Assembly: GCF_039538065.1 (NCBI RefSeq)
Contig: NZ_BAABBR010000001.1
Coordinates: 2,611,605 to 2,675,604 of the forward strand
DNA: 64,000 bases
Source of the DNA: Sphingomonas rosea
GTDB taxonomy: Bacteria > Pseudomonadota > Alphaproteobacteria > Sphingomonadales > Sphingomonadaceae
Direction: 5' to 3'
Within the stretch, counting starts at the first letter, position 1. The number at the start of each line of letters is the position of its first letter. The notes below the pieces were generated by a model, which saw only the letters and a list, made by a program, of their open reading frames with translations, did not search any database and was not told where the DNA came from. Shown here piece after piece: positions 1 through 12,252 of the stretch. The position numbers and the translations under genes are program-made.

Positions 1-1046
<1,046 letters not shown>

Positions 1047-1112
1047 GCCGATTTCCCTTCGCTTGGGGCCGGGGCTCCGCCATGATGCGCGGCGACATTC
1101 CTGGGGAAAGAC

Positions 1113-2081
1113 ATGATCGAGACGTTCCTGCTGTTCGTGGCCGTGCTGGTCCTGCTCTTCGTCATGATGAGCATCAAGATCGTCAACCAGGGCTATCGCT
1201 ACACGATCGAGCATTTCGGCCGCTTCATCCGCGTTGCCGACCCCGGCTTCAACTTCGTCCCCGCCTTCTTTTACCGCGTGGGGCGCAAGATCAACATGAT
1301 GGAGCAGGTCCTCGACATCCCGGGGCAGGAGATCATCACCAAGGACAATGCCATGGTGGCGGTCGACGGGGTGGTCTTCTTCCAGGTGCTCGATCCCGCC
1401 AAGGCGGCCTATGAGGTCAGCGACCTCTACATGGCGATCCTGGCGCTTTCGACGACCAACCTGCGCACCGTCATGGGCTCGATGGACCTCGACGAGACCT
1501 TGTCCAAGCGCGACGAGATCAACGTCCGCCTTCTGCAGGTGGTCGATCATGCGACCGAAAGCTGGGGCGTGAAGATCACCCGGGTCGAACTTAAGGACAT
1601 CCGCCCGCCGGCCGACATCGTCAACGCCATGACCCGCCAGATGAAGGCCGAGCGCGAGAAGCGCGCCGCCATCCTCGAATCGGAGGGCATGCGCCAGTCG
1701 GAGATCCTGCGCGCCGAGGGCGAGAAGCAGGCCAAGATCCTCCAGTCCGAAGGCATGAAGGAAGCCGCCTTCCGCGAGGCCGAGGCCCGCGAGCGGTCCG
1801 CCCAGGCCGAAGCATCGGCCACCAAGTCGGTCAGCGACGCCATCGCGGGCGGCAATACGCAGGCGATCAACTATTTCATCGCCCAGAAATATGTCGAGGC
1901 ACTGGGCAAGTTCGCCGACAGCCCCAACGCCAAGACCATCCTCTTCCCGGTCGAGGCGACGCAGCTGATCGGCAGCCTCGGCGGGATCGGCGAACTCGCC
2001 AAGGCCGCGTTCTCGGACGCGCCGGACAAGACTGCCGCGCCGTCGAAGCCGCGGGTCGTCCCGGGCATTCCGCAGGCCTGA
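1113..2081 (+). CDS. SPFH/band-7 (stomatin-like, QmcA-type) membrane protein
   Basis: The 322-residue protein starts with one hydrophobic segment (about residues 3-21), followed by an SPFH/band-7 domain (IVNQGYRYTIEHFGRF, ITKDNAMVAVDGVVFFQVLDP) and a long charged alanine/glutamate-rich helix (about 170-250, REKRAAILESEG and similar repeats) that is expected to form a coiled coil. This is the architecture of stomatin/QmcA proteins, which oligomerise on the inner membrane and organise membrane microdomains or modulate proteases. The NfeD-like gene begins 4 bases after the stop, the usual partner arrangement. The C-terminal tail is proline/alanine-rich. The assignment to family is secure; the cellular role is inferred only. 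Confidence 0.92.
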   Translation: MIETFLLFVAVLVLLFVMMSIKIVNQGYRYTIEHFGRFIRVADPGFNFVPAFFYRVGRKINMMEQVLDIPGQEIITKDNAMVAVDGVVFFQVLDPAKAAYEVSDLYMAILALSTTNLRTVMGSMDLDETLSKRDEINVRLLQVVDHATESWGVKITRVELKDIRPPADIVNAMTRQMKAEREKRAAILESEGMRQSEILRAEGEKQAKILQSEGMKEAAFREAEARERSAQAEASATKSVSDAIAGGNTQAINYFIAQKYVEALGKFADSPNAKTILFPVEATQLIGSLGGIGELAKAAFSDAPDKTAAPSKPRVVPGIPQA

Positions 2082-2085
2082 GCGG

Positions 2086-2535
2086 ATGGACGGGATCGCG
2101 CAGGGCTGGTGGTGGCTGATCGGCGGCGTCCTGCTGCTGATCGCCGAGGTGCTCGCGCCGGGCTTCTTCCTGCTGTTCATCGGGGTCGCGGCGATCATCA
2201 CCGGCGTGTTCGTGCTGCTGTTCGACTTCGGTTTGGCACCCGCGCTCGCGCTGTTCGCCATCTACACCGCGGTGGCGGTCTATTTCGGGCGCAAGGCCTA
2301 TGCCAACCGGCCGGTGCCGAGCTCGGCCCGGCATCTCAACGACCGCTCGGGCGCACTCATCGGCAGAACCGCGGTCGCGGTCAGCGCGATCGACGAGCAT
2401 GGTGGCCGGGTCCGGCTCGGCGACAGCGAATGGAGCGCGCGTGGCGGGCCGGCTGGGCCGGGCGAGCGGGTCGAGATCATGGCCGTCGAAGGCAATTGCC
2501 TGATGGTAAGGGCCGCGCCTAAGCTCGAGGGATGA
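2086..2535 (+). CDS. NfeD family membrane protein (short form)
   Basis: The 149-residue protein has an N-terminal cluster of hydrophobic segments (about residues 8-30, 32-50 and 50-68) followed by a small soluble region with GRTAVAVSAIDEHGGRVRLGDSEWSARG, the beta-rich OB-fold typical of NfeD C-termini. It lacks the N-terminal serine protease (ClpP-like) part of long NfeD proteins. Short NfeD proteins are classically encoded directly downstream of a stomatin/SPFH gene, as here, and are thought to help assemble or regulate the SPFH oligomer. The start at 2086 is 5 bases after the stomatin stop; the stop overlaps the next start. Confidence 0.9.
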   Translation: MDGIAQGWWWLIGGVLLLIAEVLAPGFFLLFIGVAAIITGVFVLLFDFGLAPALALFAIYTAVAVYFGRKAYANRPVPSSARHLNDRSGALIGRTAVAVSAIDEHGGRVRLGDSEWSARGGPAGPGERVEIMAVEGNCLMVRAAPKLEG

Positions 2536-4376
2536 CCGCCCTCACCCGCCGCCAGGCACTGGCCGCCGCCGCCTCGACCCCGCTCGCCGCCTGCGCGACC
2601 CTTCCCGGCACCGCCGCCTCGGCGAAGCGCCCGCTCGCCAAGGCCGAGGCCGACGCGCTGATCGACCGGATCACCGACCGCTTCCTGCGCTTCAATCCCG
2701 AGGCGGCGAGTTCGAACAATGTCGACAAGGGCCGCTGGGCGGCGCTCAAGGGACAGCTGGGCGATCGCAGCCCGCTTGGCCAGTCGCGCTATGCGGCGGG
2801 CCTGCGCGAGGACCTCGCGGCGCTCGACACCGCCGACTTCGCCGCGCTCGACCATTCGACCCGGACCACGCTCGAGGTCATCCGCTCGACCTACCGCACC
2901 GCGCTCGAAGGCTTTGCCCTCCCCTATGGCGACGTCGCGGTCGGGGGCTGGCGCAACACGCCTTATGTCGTGATCCAGAATACCGGCGCCTATCTCGACG
3001 TGCCGCGCTTCCTCGACACGGACCATCTGGTCGAGACCCGCGAGGACGCCGAGGCCTATGTCTCGCGGCTGAGCCAATATCCGGCGGTCCTCGACGGCGA
3101 GTTCGAGCGGATGCGCGCGGCCGCGGGCAAGGGGCTGATCCCGCCCGGCTTCCTGATCGACAAGGCGATCACCCAGCTCACCCGATCGGCCGAGGACGCG
3201 GCCAAGGGCGGCGGGCTGGTCGAGAGCCTCGTCCGCCGCACCCGCGAAAAGGGCATCGCCGGCGACTGGGACGCCCGCACCCGGGCGATCGCCACCGGCC
3301 AGGTCGCGCCCGCGCTCCAGCGGCAGATTGCCGAACTGCGCCGCCAGCGACCGCTCGCCACCGACCAAGCCGGCATGTGGGCACGGCCCGGCGGCGAGCG
3401 TTATTACGAGTGGGCGCTCCGGGCCTCGACCACCACGCGCATGACGCCCGAGGAGATCCACCAGCTCGGCCTCACCACGCTCGACGCGCTGCACGCGCGG
3501 ATGGATCCGCTGCTGCGCCAGCTCGGCCTCACGCAAGGGTCGGTCGGCCAGCGGATGCGCGCGCTCGCCGCCGACCCGCGCTACGCCTTCAGCGAGGGCG
3601 ACAAGGGCCGGGCCGAGATCATGGCCTTCATCCAGGAGCGGCTGGGGATCATCCGGGCCCAGCTCCCCCGCGCCTTCCGGACGCTGGTGAAGGGCAATCT
3701 CGAGGTGAAGCGCCTTCCGCCCGAGGAAGAACCCGGCGCGCCCGGCGCTTATGGCGGTCCCGGCTCGCCCGACGGCAAGATCCCGGGCAAGTTCTGGATC
3801 AACCTGCGGACGACCGACCTCCACAGCCGCGTCAGCCTGCCCGATCTCGCCCACCACGAAGCGATTCCCGGCCACGTCTGGCAGGGCGAATATACCTTCC
3901 AGCTGCCGCTGATCCGGACCCTGCTCGCGTTCAATGCCTATTCCGAAGGCTGGGCGCTCTATGCCGAGCAGCTGGCGGACGAACTGGGCGTGTTCGACGA
4001 TTTTCCCGCCGGGCGCCTCGGCTATCTCCAGTCGATCGCCTTTCGTGCCTGCCGGCTGGTGGTCGATACCGGCCTCCATGCCAAGCGCTGGACCCGCGAA
4101 CAGGGGGTCAATTTCTTCGTCGAGCGCAATGGGTCGAACCCGCTCGAGGTGGCGAGCGAGGTCGATCGCTATTGCTCCTGGCCGGGACAGGCCTGTGGTT
4201 ACGAGATCGGGCACCAGACGATCGTCCGCGAACGCAGCCGGGCGCAGGCGGCGCTGGGCGCGCGCTACGACCTGCGCGACTTCGACGATGCCGTGGTGCT
4301 CGGCGGCAACGTGCCGATGGACGTCCTCGCCTTGAACGTCGGCGAATATATCCGTGCGAAGGGCGGCGCGGGCTAG
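2532..4376 (+). CDS. DUF885 family putative lipoprotein (metallopeptidase-like)
   Basis: The 614-residue protein starts with a twin-arginine-like and lipoprotein-like leader: TRRQAL followed by alanines and LAAC with Cys21, so export and lipidation are likely. The rest matches the DUF885 family, with a HHEAIPGH motif in the C-terminal half (around residue 441), preceded by INLRTTDLHSR and followed by AYSEGWALYAEQLADELG. The HExxPGH-type motif resembles metallopeptidase zinc sites (DUF885 is related to M32-like/gluzincin peptidases), so a periplasmic peptidase role is plausible but not proven. The gene overlaps the preceding NfeD gene by 4 bases. Its stop shares a CTAG palindrome with the convergent aldo/keto reductase. 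Confidence 0.85.
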   Translation: MTALTRRQALAAAASTPLAACATLPGTAASAKRPLAKAEADALIDRITDRFLRFNPEAASSNNVDKGRWAALKGQLGDRSPLGQSRYAAGLREDLAALDTADFAALDHSTRTTLEVIRSTYRTALEGFALPYGDVAVGGWRNTPYVVIQNTGAYLDVPRFLDTDHLVETREDAEAYVSRLSQYPAVLDGEFERMRAAAGKGLIPPGFLIDKAITQLTRSAEDAAKGGGLVESLVRRTREKGIAGDWDARTRAIATGQVAPALQRQIAELRRQRPLATDQAGMWARPGGERYYEWALRASTTTRMTPEEIHQLGLTTLDALHARMDPLLRQLGLTQGSVGQRMRALAADPRYAFSEGDKGRAEIMAFIQERLGIIRAQLPRAFRTLVKGNLEVKRLPPEEEPGAPGAYGGPGSPDGKIPGKFWINLRTTDLHSRVSLPDLAHHEAIPGHVWQGEYTFQLPLIRTLLAFNAYSEGWALYAEQLADELGVFDDFPAGRLGYLQSIAFRACRLVVDTGLHAKRWTREQGVNFFVERNGSNPLEVASEVDRYCSWPGQACGYEIGHQTIVRERSRAQAALGARYDLRDFDDAVVLGGNVPMDVLALNVGEYIRAKGGAG

Positions 4377-5203
4377 AGCATTTCAAGCGCGACCGGCCGC
4401 GCGGGGACCGGGAAGGCGGCGTCCAGCGCGGCAAGTTCGTCGGGAGTGATGACGAGATCGGCGGCGGCGCGGTTCTCCCGCACATGCTCGGGCGTTCCCG
4501 CCTTGGGGATGGCGATCACATCCTCGCCGCGCATGGCCCAGGCGAGCGCCACCTGCGCCGGGGTCGCCCCGAGGCGGCTGGCGATGGCCGCCAGACGGGC
4601 GTGGCCGAGCAGCCGCCCCTGTTCGACCGGGCTGTAGGCCATGACCGGGATGCGGTGCGCGGCAAGCCACGGCATCAGTGCCTGCTCCGGCCCGCGCCGC
4701 GTCAGGTTGTAGAGGATCTGGTCGGTCGCGCAGCCTTCGCCACCCGCTTCGAGCAACTCTTCCATGTCGTCGGTGTCGAGGTTGCTGACGCCCCAGTGGC
4801 GGATCTTGCCCGCTTCCTGGAGCCGCTCCATCGCCTCGACCGTATCGGCGAGCGGCACGCTCCCGCGCCAGTGCAGCAGGTAGAGGTCGATGCGGTCGGT
4901 TCCGAGCCGCGCGAGGCTCGCTTCGCAGGCGCGGGGCAGCGCGGTTCGCGAGGCATGGTGCGGATAGGCCTTGCTGACGAGAAAGAGTTCGTCGCGGCGG
5001 TGGCCGAGCGCTTCGCCGATCAGTTCTTCGGCGGCGCCCTCGCCATACATTTCGGCGGTGTCGACGAGGGTCATGCCAAGTTCGACCCCGGCCTGCAGCG
5101 CCGCCATCTCGTCGGCGCGGCGCTCGGGCCGCTCGCCCATCATCCAAGTCCCCTGGCCGAGCATCGGCACCTGTTCGCCGCCGGGCAGTGTCACCGTCTT
5201 CAC
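4373..5203 (-). CDS. Aldo/keto reductase
   Basis: The 276-residue protein is a compact aldo/keto reductase, a TIM-barrel NAD(P)H-dependent enzyme that reduces aldehydes and ketones. Visible elements are LGQGTWMMGE, VDTAEMYGEG (catalytic Asp and Tyr), LFLVSKAYPHH (catalytic Lys), DLYLLHWRG (catalytic His), GVSNL, YNLTRRGPE in place of the usual QxxYN motif, AYSPVEQGRL, and the C-terminal nucleotide-binding IPKAGTPEHVREN. The complete Asp/Tyr/Lys/His tetrad is present. It resembles the 2,5-diketo-gluconate reductase/YtbE-type group, but the substrate is unknown. It converges on the DUF885 gene with a 4-base overlap of stop codons. Confidence 0.9.
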   Translation of the reverse strand: MKTVTLPGGEQVPMLGQGTWMMGERPERRADEMAALQAGVELGMTLVDTAEMYGEGAAEELIGEALGHRRDELFLVSKAYPHHASRTALPRACEASLARLGTDRIDLYLLHWRGSVPLADTVEAMERLQEAGKIRHWGVSNLDTDDMEELLEAGGEGCATDQILYNLTRRGPEQALMPWLAAHRIPVMAYSPVEQGRLLGHARLAAIASRLGATPAQVALAWAMRGEDVIAIPKAGTPEHVRENRAAADLVITPDELAALDAAFPVPARPVALEML

Positions 5204-5374
5204 GTCGCTTTTCCTCGCTTTGATGCCCGCTCAACGCGCATTGCCGACCGCGGTCGCAAGGCTTTTGATGGCCGAGAATTAATGGTTCGATTGCATGGAC
5301 TTGCCGGTTCGCTCCTGCCATCTCGTTCCGGCGACGCTTGAGAATGCTCGCGGGAGGAGCCACGCTTAAGAGAG

Positions 5375-7702
5375 ATGCTCGACGAGGCGACCCCCGCGAC
5401 CCCGCAGACGATGATCGACCTGTTTCGCGTCCACGACTGGGCCGCGACCCCGCTCGGCGCGCGCGAGACCTGGCCGGCGGTGCTTACGATCAGCGTCCAG
5501 ACAATGCTCGCCTCGCTCCATCCGATGTGCCTGATCTGGGGCCCCGAGCGCATCCTGCTCTACAACGACGGCTATGCACCGGTGCTGTTCGACCGCCATC
5601 CCGCGGCGCTCGGACGACCCACCGCCGAGGTCTGGCCGGAACTGTGGCCCGACATCGCGCCGCTGATCGACGGCACCTTCGCCGGGCAGAGCGTCGCCTT
5701 CAAAGACCAGCCGATGACCATGACCCGCCGCGGCTTTGCCGAGCAGACGTGGTGGGACTTTGCTTATTCGCCCGTGCGCGACGAGACGGGGCAGATCGTC
5801 GGGCTGCTCAACGTCACCTCTGACAGCACGCCGCGCGTCATGGCAGCGCAGGAGCGCGACCAAGCGACGCGCAAGCTCGCCGCCAACGAAGCCAAGTGGC
5901 ACGGGCTGTTCGAGACGCTGCAGGAAGGCTTCGTCCTCGGCGAGGTCATTCGTGATCCGGCGGGCACCGTCACCGACTTTCGCTACGAGGAGGTCAACAG
6001 CGCCTGGTACGACCTCGTCGAGATGGAACGCGGGTCGATGGTCGGCCGGACGATGCGCGAACTCTTCCCCGACGCTGCAAGCGGCTGGATCGAAGAAATC
6101 GCCCAAGTCGTCGACACGGGCGAGGCGATCCGGTTCACGCGCCACTCCGACCGTCTGAAGCGCTGGTTCGAGGGCATCTGCCAGCCCGCCGGCGGCGATT
6201 GCTTCACCATGCTGTTCGTCGATGTGACTGCGCGGATCCGGGCGGATGCGCGGCGCGAGGCGCTGGCCGAGCTCGGCCGTACCTTGTTCGCCGCGCGCGA
6301 CAGCGACGAAGCCGAGCAGGCCTCGACCGCGCTCATCGCCCGTGCGCTCGGCGTGGCGCGGGTTGGTTATGCGACCCTCGGCGAGGATGGCACGACCTAC
6401 ACCATCGCCAGCGACTGGGCGGCCGAGGGATTGCCGAGCCTTGTCGGCCCGCACGTCCTCGACGATTACGGCCGGCAAGCCGAGGAGCTTCGGCAAGGCC
6501 AGATGGTCGTCATTGCCGACGTCGAGAATGATCCCCGCACTGCCGGTGCGCGCGGCCGTTTCGCGGAAATCTCGGTGCGCAGTCTCGTCAACCAGCCGAT
6601 CGTCGAGGACGGGCGGACGGTGGCGGTGCTGTTCATCGGTGATCGCGAACCCCGCGAATGGCAGACCGAGGAACTGAGTTTCGTCGCCGACGCCGCCTCG
6701 CGGATCCGCGCCGGCCTGGCCCGGCGCCGGGCCGAGCAGGACGCGCGCGAAGCGGCCGCCTTCATGGGCAGCGTGCTCGCCGCCTCGACCGACTGCATCA
6801 AGGTGCTCGAACTCGACGGCAGCCTGTCCTTCATGAGCGATGGCGGGATGCAGGTCATGGAAGTCAGCGACTTCAATGCCGTCAGGGGCTGTGCCTGGCC
6901 CGACTTCCTCGACGGCGACGGGCCCGATCATGCCCGGGCCGCGCTCGAGGCCGCGAAGCGCGGCGAGACTACCCATTTCGAGGCGCCGGCCGACACCTTC
7001 GCGGGTAATCCAAGGCACTGGTCAGTCTCGGTCTCGCCGATCGAGGACGCGCAGGGCAATGTCGCGCGGATCCTGTCGGTCTCGCGCGATCACACCGAAT
7101 TGCAGCAGGCGCGGGTCCGCCAGCAATTGCTCAACGCCGAGCTCGCGCACCGGATCAAGAATACCATGAGCCTGGTGCAGGCGATCGCGCAGCAGACTTT
7201 GGGCAAGTCCGAGGATCAGGCGGCGGTCGCGGCCTTCGGGCGGCGGTTGAGCGCGCTTGCCGCAGCGCACGACGTGCTTACCGGGCAGAGCTGGTCGGAA
7301 GCGAAGTTCGGCGATGTCGCCCGCGCCGCGCTGGCGAGCTTCGGCGAGGACCGGTTCATCCTGTCCGGACCAGACGTGACGATCGGCCCGCGCGCGACCC
7401 TTGCGGCCTCGCTCCTGTTCCACGAGCTCGCGACCAATGCGGTCAAATATGGCGCGCTGAGCGCGGTCGGCGGGAAGGTCGAGGTGCGCTGGTCGGTGTC
7501 GGGCGCCGAGGGCGGCGAGACCTTCGACCTCGTGTGGGCCGAGCGCGGCGGTCCGCCGGCGGTCGAGCCGCAGCGCAAGGGCTTCGGCTCGCGCGTGATC
7601 GGACTCGGGCTGGCGGGGTCCGGCGGGGTGGAGCGTCAGTTCGAGGCGACCGGGCTGACGGTCAGGGCCAGCGCGCCGCTGCGCGACATGCAGACCGAAT
7701 AA
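5375..7702 (+). CDS. PAS-PAS-GAF-PAS HWE-family sensor histidine kinase
   Basis: The 775-residue protein has no obvious membrane segment. Sensor modules in order are a PAS-like domain (about 20-150), a second PAS (about 175-285), a GAF domain (about 290-450, beginning LAELGRTLFAARD) and a third PAS (about 465-580). The kinase module starts with LAHRIKNTMSLVQAIAQQ, placing the phospho-accepting His at about residue 592, followed by HELATNAVKYGALS (N box) and LVWAERGGP, the W-x-E signature that defines HWE kinases. Such kinases often sense light or redox through PAS/GAF cofactors and feed the alphaproteobacterial general stress response. I see no conserved LOV Cys or phytochrome Cys. No cognate regulator is adjacent. 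AAGAGAG precedes the ATG as a ribosome binding site. Confidence 0.9.
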   Translation: MLDEATPATPQTMIDLFRVHDWAATPLGARETWPAVLTISVQTMLASLHPMCLIWGPERILLYNDGYAPVLFDRHPAALGRPTAEVWPELWPDIAPLIDGTFAGQSVAFKDQPMTMTRRGFAEQTWWDFAYSPVRDETGQIVGLLNVTSDSTPRVMAAQERDQATRKLAANEAKWHGLFETLQEGFVLGEVIRDPAGTVTDFRYEEVNSAWYDLVEMERGSMVGRTMRELFPDAASGWIEEIAQVVDTGEAIRFTRHSDRLKRWFEGICQPAGGDCFTMLFVDVTARIRADARREALAELGRTLFAARDSDEAEQASTALIARALGVARVGYATLGEDGTTYTIASDWAAEGLPSLVGPHVLDDYGRQAEELRQGQMVVIADVENDPRTAGARGRFAEISVRSLVNQPIVEDGRTVAVLFIGDREPREWQTEELSFVADAASRIRAGLARRRAEQDAREAAAFMGSVLAASTDCIKVLELDGSLSFMSDGGMQVMEVSDFNAVRGCAWPDFLDGDGPDHARAALEAAKRGETTHFEAPADTFAGNPRHWSVSVSPIEDAQGNVARILSVSRDHTELQQARVRQQLLNAELAHRIKNTMSLVQAIAQQTLGKSEDQAAVAAFGRRLSALAAAHDVLTGQSWSEAKFGDVARAALASFGEDRFILSGPDVTIGPRATLAASLLFHELATNAVKYGALSAVGGKVEVRWSVSGAEGGETFDLVWAERGGPPAVEPQRKGFGSRVIGLGLAGSGGVERQFEATGLTVRASAPLRDMQTE

Positions 7703-7726
7703 GCGCGGCAAGCGCGCAGGCGTGAG

Positions 7727-7750
7727 GCGGCGCGACCGAAGCCGCGCCGC
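7727..7750. terminator. Hairpin between convergent kinase and pckA
   Basis: An 8-base perfect inverted repeat, GCGGCGCG (7727-7734) and CGCGCCGC (7743-7750), lies between the converging stops of the HWE kinase and pckA. There is no long T tract on either side, so it may act as a weak bidirectional terminator or mRNA 3' end structure. Confidence 0.45.
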
Positions 7751-7762
7751 ATCAGCAAAGGA

Positions 7763-9376
<1,614 letters not shown>

Positions 9377-9537
9377 TAGAACCCTTTCGCTCATGCTTAG
9401 AGGGCAGCGCCCCTTACCTCGGGACACCGCCGCATACGTATGCGTAGTCAAAGCGCCTATGCGCGGAAAAGGTTGCCCGGGTCAAACGAGGCCCCCGCTT
9501 GAAGACCGTCCCGCTTTGGCGCTACGCCCTCCCCGCC
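9377..9537. promoter_or_regulatory. Divergent promoter region between pckA and chvI
   Basis: This 161-base gap lies between the divergent starts of pckA and the chvI operon, so it must hold or overlap both promoters. I could not pick out a convincing -35/-10 pair or a repeat operator by eye. The conserved gene pairing in alphaproteobacteria suggests a ChvI site here, but this is inference. Confidence 0.45.
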
Positions 9538-10260
9538 ATGACGAGCCCGGTGATCGCGCTGGTCGACGACGACCGCAATATCCTCACGTCCGTGTCGATC
9601 GCTCTCCAGGCCGAGGGCTTCGTCACCCGCCTCTATCCCGACGGCTCGAGCGCGTTGAAGGCGCTGGCCGACAATCCCGCCGATCTTGGCGTGTTCGACA
9701 TCAAGATGCCCGGCATGGACGGGCTGTCCTTGCTTCAGGCGCTCCGCTCGGCGGGCGGCGCGGCGGCGGCGATGCCGGTCATCTTCCTCACCTCCAAGGA
9801 CGAGGAGCAGGACGAGGCGCACGGCCTTGCCGCCGGTGCCGACGACTACATCGCCAAGCCGTTCAGCCAGCGCCTGCTGATCGCCCGCATCCGCGCGATC
9901 CTCCGCCGCGCCGACATGAACCGCTCGGCGGCCTCCAGCAGCGAACAACCCGCCGAGGCAGTCATCGAGCGCGGCCGGCTGGTCATGGACCCCGCCCGCC
10001 ACCAGGTCGGCTGGGACTCCAAGCCGGTCACGCTCACCGTGACCGAATTCCTGATCCTCGAGGCACTGGCGCAGCGGCCGGGGGTGGTGAAGAGCCGCAA
10101 CCAGCTGCTCGACATCGCCTATCAGGAGGACGTGTTCGTCGACGACCGCACGATCGACAGCCACATCAAGCGCATCCGGCGCAAGTTCCGCAGCGCCGAC
10201 CCGACCTTCGACGCGATCGAGACGCTCTACGGGGTCGGCTACCGGTTCAACGATGGCTGA
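9538..10260 (+). CDS. chvI: OmpR-type response regulator ChvI
   Basis: The 240-residue protein has an N-terminal receiver domain with acidic pocket DDD (10-12), phospho-acceptor Asp54 in [11 protein letters not shown] and the KPF motif, followed by an OmpR/PhoB winged helix ([34 protein letters not shown]). Position beside pckA and directly before a matching sensor kinase and hprK identifies it as ChvI of the ChvG/ChvI (ExoS/ChvI, BatR/BatS) system, which answers acid and envelope stress in alphaproteobacteria. A TTG 13 codons upstream (9499) is in frame, but the ATG at 9538 starts the receiver normally. Its end overlaps chvG by 8 bases. Confidence 0.93.
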   Translation: MTSPVIALVDDDRNILTSVSIALQAEGFVTRLYPDGSSALKALADNPADLGVFDIKMPGMDGLSLLQALRSAGGAAAAMPVIFLTSKDEEQDEAHGLAAGADDYIAKPFSQRLLIARIRAILRRADMNRSAASSSEQPAEAVIERGRLVMDPARHQVGWDSKPVTLTVTEFLILEALAQRPGVVKSRNQLLDIAYQEDVFVDDRTIDSHIKRIRRKFRSADPTFDAIETLYGVGYRFNDG

Positions 10261-11821
10261 TCCCTATCGGCAGGCCCTGTTCGGGCGGCAGCTGAGCTGG
10301 CGGCTGTCCCGCCGGATCATGGCGGTCAACATCCTCGTGCTGGTGGTGATCGCGCTTGCGCTGCTGTTTCTCGACAGCTTCCGCAACCAGCTGCGCGACG
10401 AGCGCGAGACGCAGACCCGCAACGTCGCGGTGATCGCCGCCGCGACCCTGCCGACGATCAGCGCCGACGAGAATGCCGCCTATTTCACCAAGGTGGGCCA
10501 GGAGACCGGGACCCGCATCCGAGTCTACCGCGCCGACGGGGCGAAGATCGTCGACAGCTGGTCGATGACCGGGCCGACCTATCGCCTTCGCGATCCGAGT
10601 GAGGGCGGGATCGCCAAACGCATGGCCCGCGCGCTCGACCGCGGGTTCAACACCATCGTCGGCCAGCCCAATCTCGACGATTTCACCGAGCCCGCCGCCG
10701 ACCGCCTGCAGGCTTGGCCCGAAGCCCGCGAGGCGCTGCGCACCGGCCAGCCCGCCGGGGCGATCCGCAACGCGCCCGACCTCACTCCGGTGCTGTCCTC
10801 GGCCGCGCCGGTGGTCGGCAACCAGCAGGTGCTGCTGGTCACCGCCAACGACCGCAACTTCACCCGGCGGGTGCGCGACGAGCGCGGCAAGCTCGCCACC
10901 GGTCTTCTGGTCGCCGCGCTGCTGTCGCTGCTCCTGTCCTTCTTCCTCGCGCGGACCATCGCCCGTCCGCTCCACCGGCTCGCGCTCGCCGCCTACCGCG
11001 TCCGGCTCGGCCGCTCGCGCGAGGTCAACGTGCCGCGCTTCAACAAGCGGCGCGACGAGATCGGCCTTCTCGCCCGCGCGGTGAGCGACATGAGCCAGGC
11101 GCTGCGGATCCGGATCGACAATATCGAGGCCTTCGCGGCCGACGTGACGCACGAACTCAAGAACCCCCTCGCCTCGCTCCGAAGCGCGGTCGACGGGCTC
11201 GACCGGATCGAGGACCCTGCGCTGCGCAAGCAGTTGCTCGACGTGGTGCGGCAGGACGTGCTGCGCCTCGACCGGCTGATCGGCGACATCGGCGAAGCGG
11301 CCCGGACCGATGCCGAGCTTGCCCGTGCGGCCTTCGAGGAAGTCGATGTCGGCAAGCTCGTCGGCCACCTGTGCGAGGGCTGGGAACAGCGCCGCATGAC
11401 CGGTGACGTGCGAATCGCCTTCGCCCGTCCCCGCGCCGCCTCCGCGATCGTCATGGGCGAGCCGAGCCGGCTGGCGCGCGCGATCGACAACCTCGTCGAC
11501 AATGCAATCAGCTTTTCGCCCGCCGGCTCCCTCGTCGAGGTGGCGGTAGCCCGGGTCGGCGACGAAGTCCGGATCCGGATCGACGACGAAGGCCCCGGCG
11601 TGCCGGCGAGCGTGCGTGAAGCCATCTTTAACCGCTTCGTCTCAGTAAGGCCCGAGGGCGACGGTTTCGGCCGTCACTCGGGGCTCGGCCTTGCGATCGC
11701 GCGTGCGATCGTGAAGGGCCATGACGGGGAGATTGACGTGGCCGACCGCGACGACGCGCCTTCAGGCGCCCGCTTCACCATCCGCCTGCCGGCCGCGCCG
11801 GCGGAAGGGGGCGAACAATGA
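10253..11821 (+). CDS. chvG: Sensor histidine kinase ChvG
   Basis: The 522-residue inner-membrane kinase has a transmembrane segment near residues 24-42, a periplasmic sensor region, a second membrane segment near 216-235, a HAMP domain, and a HisKA domain with phospho-acceptor His300 in [13 protein letters not shown]. The ATPase domain shows the N box [20 protein letters not shown] and [11 protein letters not shown]. The periplasmic part is the stretch that in Rhizobium is bound by the repressor ExoR; no exoR-like gene is in the window. It overlaps chvI by 8 bases and hprK by 4, so it is translated as part of one operon. Confidence 0.93.
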   Translation: MADPYRQALFGRQLSWRLSRRIMAVNILVLVVIALALLFLDSFRNQLRDERETQTRNVAVIAAATLPTISADENAAYFTKVGQETGTRIRVYRADGAKIVDSWSMTGPTYRLRDPSEGGIAKRMARALDRGFNTIVGQPNLDDFTEPAADRLQAWPEAREALRTGQPAGAIRNAPDLTPVLSSAAPVVGNQQVLLVTANDRNFTRRVRDERGKLATGLLVAALLSLLLSFFLARTIARPLHRLALAAYRVRLGRSREVNVPRFNKRRDEIGLLARAVSDMSQALRIRIDNIEAFAADVTHELKNPLASLRSAVDGLDRIEDPALRKQLLDVVRQDVLRLDRLIGDIGEAARTDAELARAAFEEVDVGKLVGHLCEGWEQRRMTGDVRIAFARPRAASAIVMGEPSRLARAIDNLVDNAISFSPAGSLVEVAVARVGDEVRIRIDDEGPGVPASVREAIFNRFVSVRPEGDGFGRHSGLGLAIARAIVKGHDGEIDVADRDDAPSGARFTIRLPAAPAEGGEQ

Positions 11822-12252
11822 GCATCCGCCTCTCGAGCGAGACGCTCCACGCCAGCACGGTGGCGATCGACGGCCGCGCGGTGCTCATCTCGGGCATTTC
11901 GGGGGCGGGCAAGAGCGACCTTGCGCTGCGCCTGATCGACCGCGGCTTCACGCTGGTCGCCGATGACCAGACGATCGTCCAGAAGCGCGGCGACCGCCTG
12001 TTCGTCAGCGCCCCCGCAAGCATCCGCGGCAAGCTCGAGATCCGCGGGATCGGGATCGTCCCCATGCCCGTGACCGAGGACGTGCCGCTGGCGCTCGCGG
12101 TCGACCTGACGAGCGATCTCCAGCGCCTTCCCGACGATTCGCGCGAGCGGATGATCTGCGGCCTCAAGGTCCCGCTGATCAGCGTCGACGCGCTGACCGC
12201 CTCGGCGCCCTCCAAGGTCGCGCTCGCGCTCGATCGCTTCGGCCTCAAGTGA
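11818..12252 (+). CDS. hprK: Short alphaproteobacterial HPr kinase/phosphorylase
   Basis: The 144-residue protein contains only the catalytic HPr kinase/phosphatase core: Walker A GISGAGKS at residues 26-33, then RGFTLVADDQ and a C-terminal VPLISVDALTASAPSKVALALD. The roughly 130-residue N-terminal domain found in Firmicutes HprK is absent, as is normal for alphaproteobacteria. It should phosphorylate or dephosphorylate the conserved serine of the HPr encoded three genes downstream. The start overlaps the chvG stop by 4 bases (ATGA) and its stop overlaps rapZ (GTGA), indicating translational coupling. Confidence 0.93.
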   Translation: MSIRLSSETLHASTVAIDGRAVLISGISGAGKSDLALRLIDRGFTLVADDQTIVQKRGDRLFVSAPASIRGKLEIRGIGIVPMPVTEDVPLALAVDLTSDLQRLPDDSRERMICGLKVPLISVDALTASAPSKVALALDRFGLK

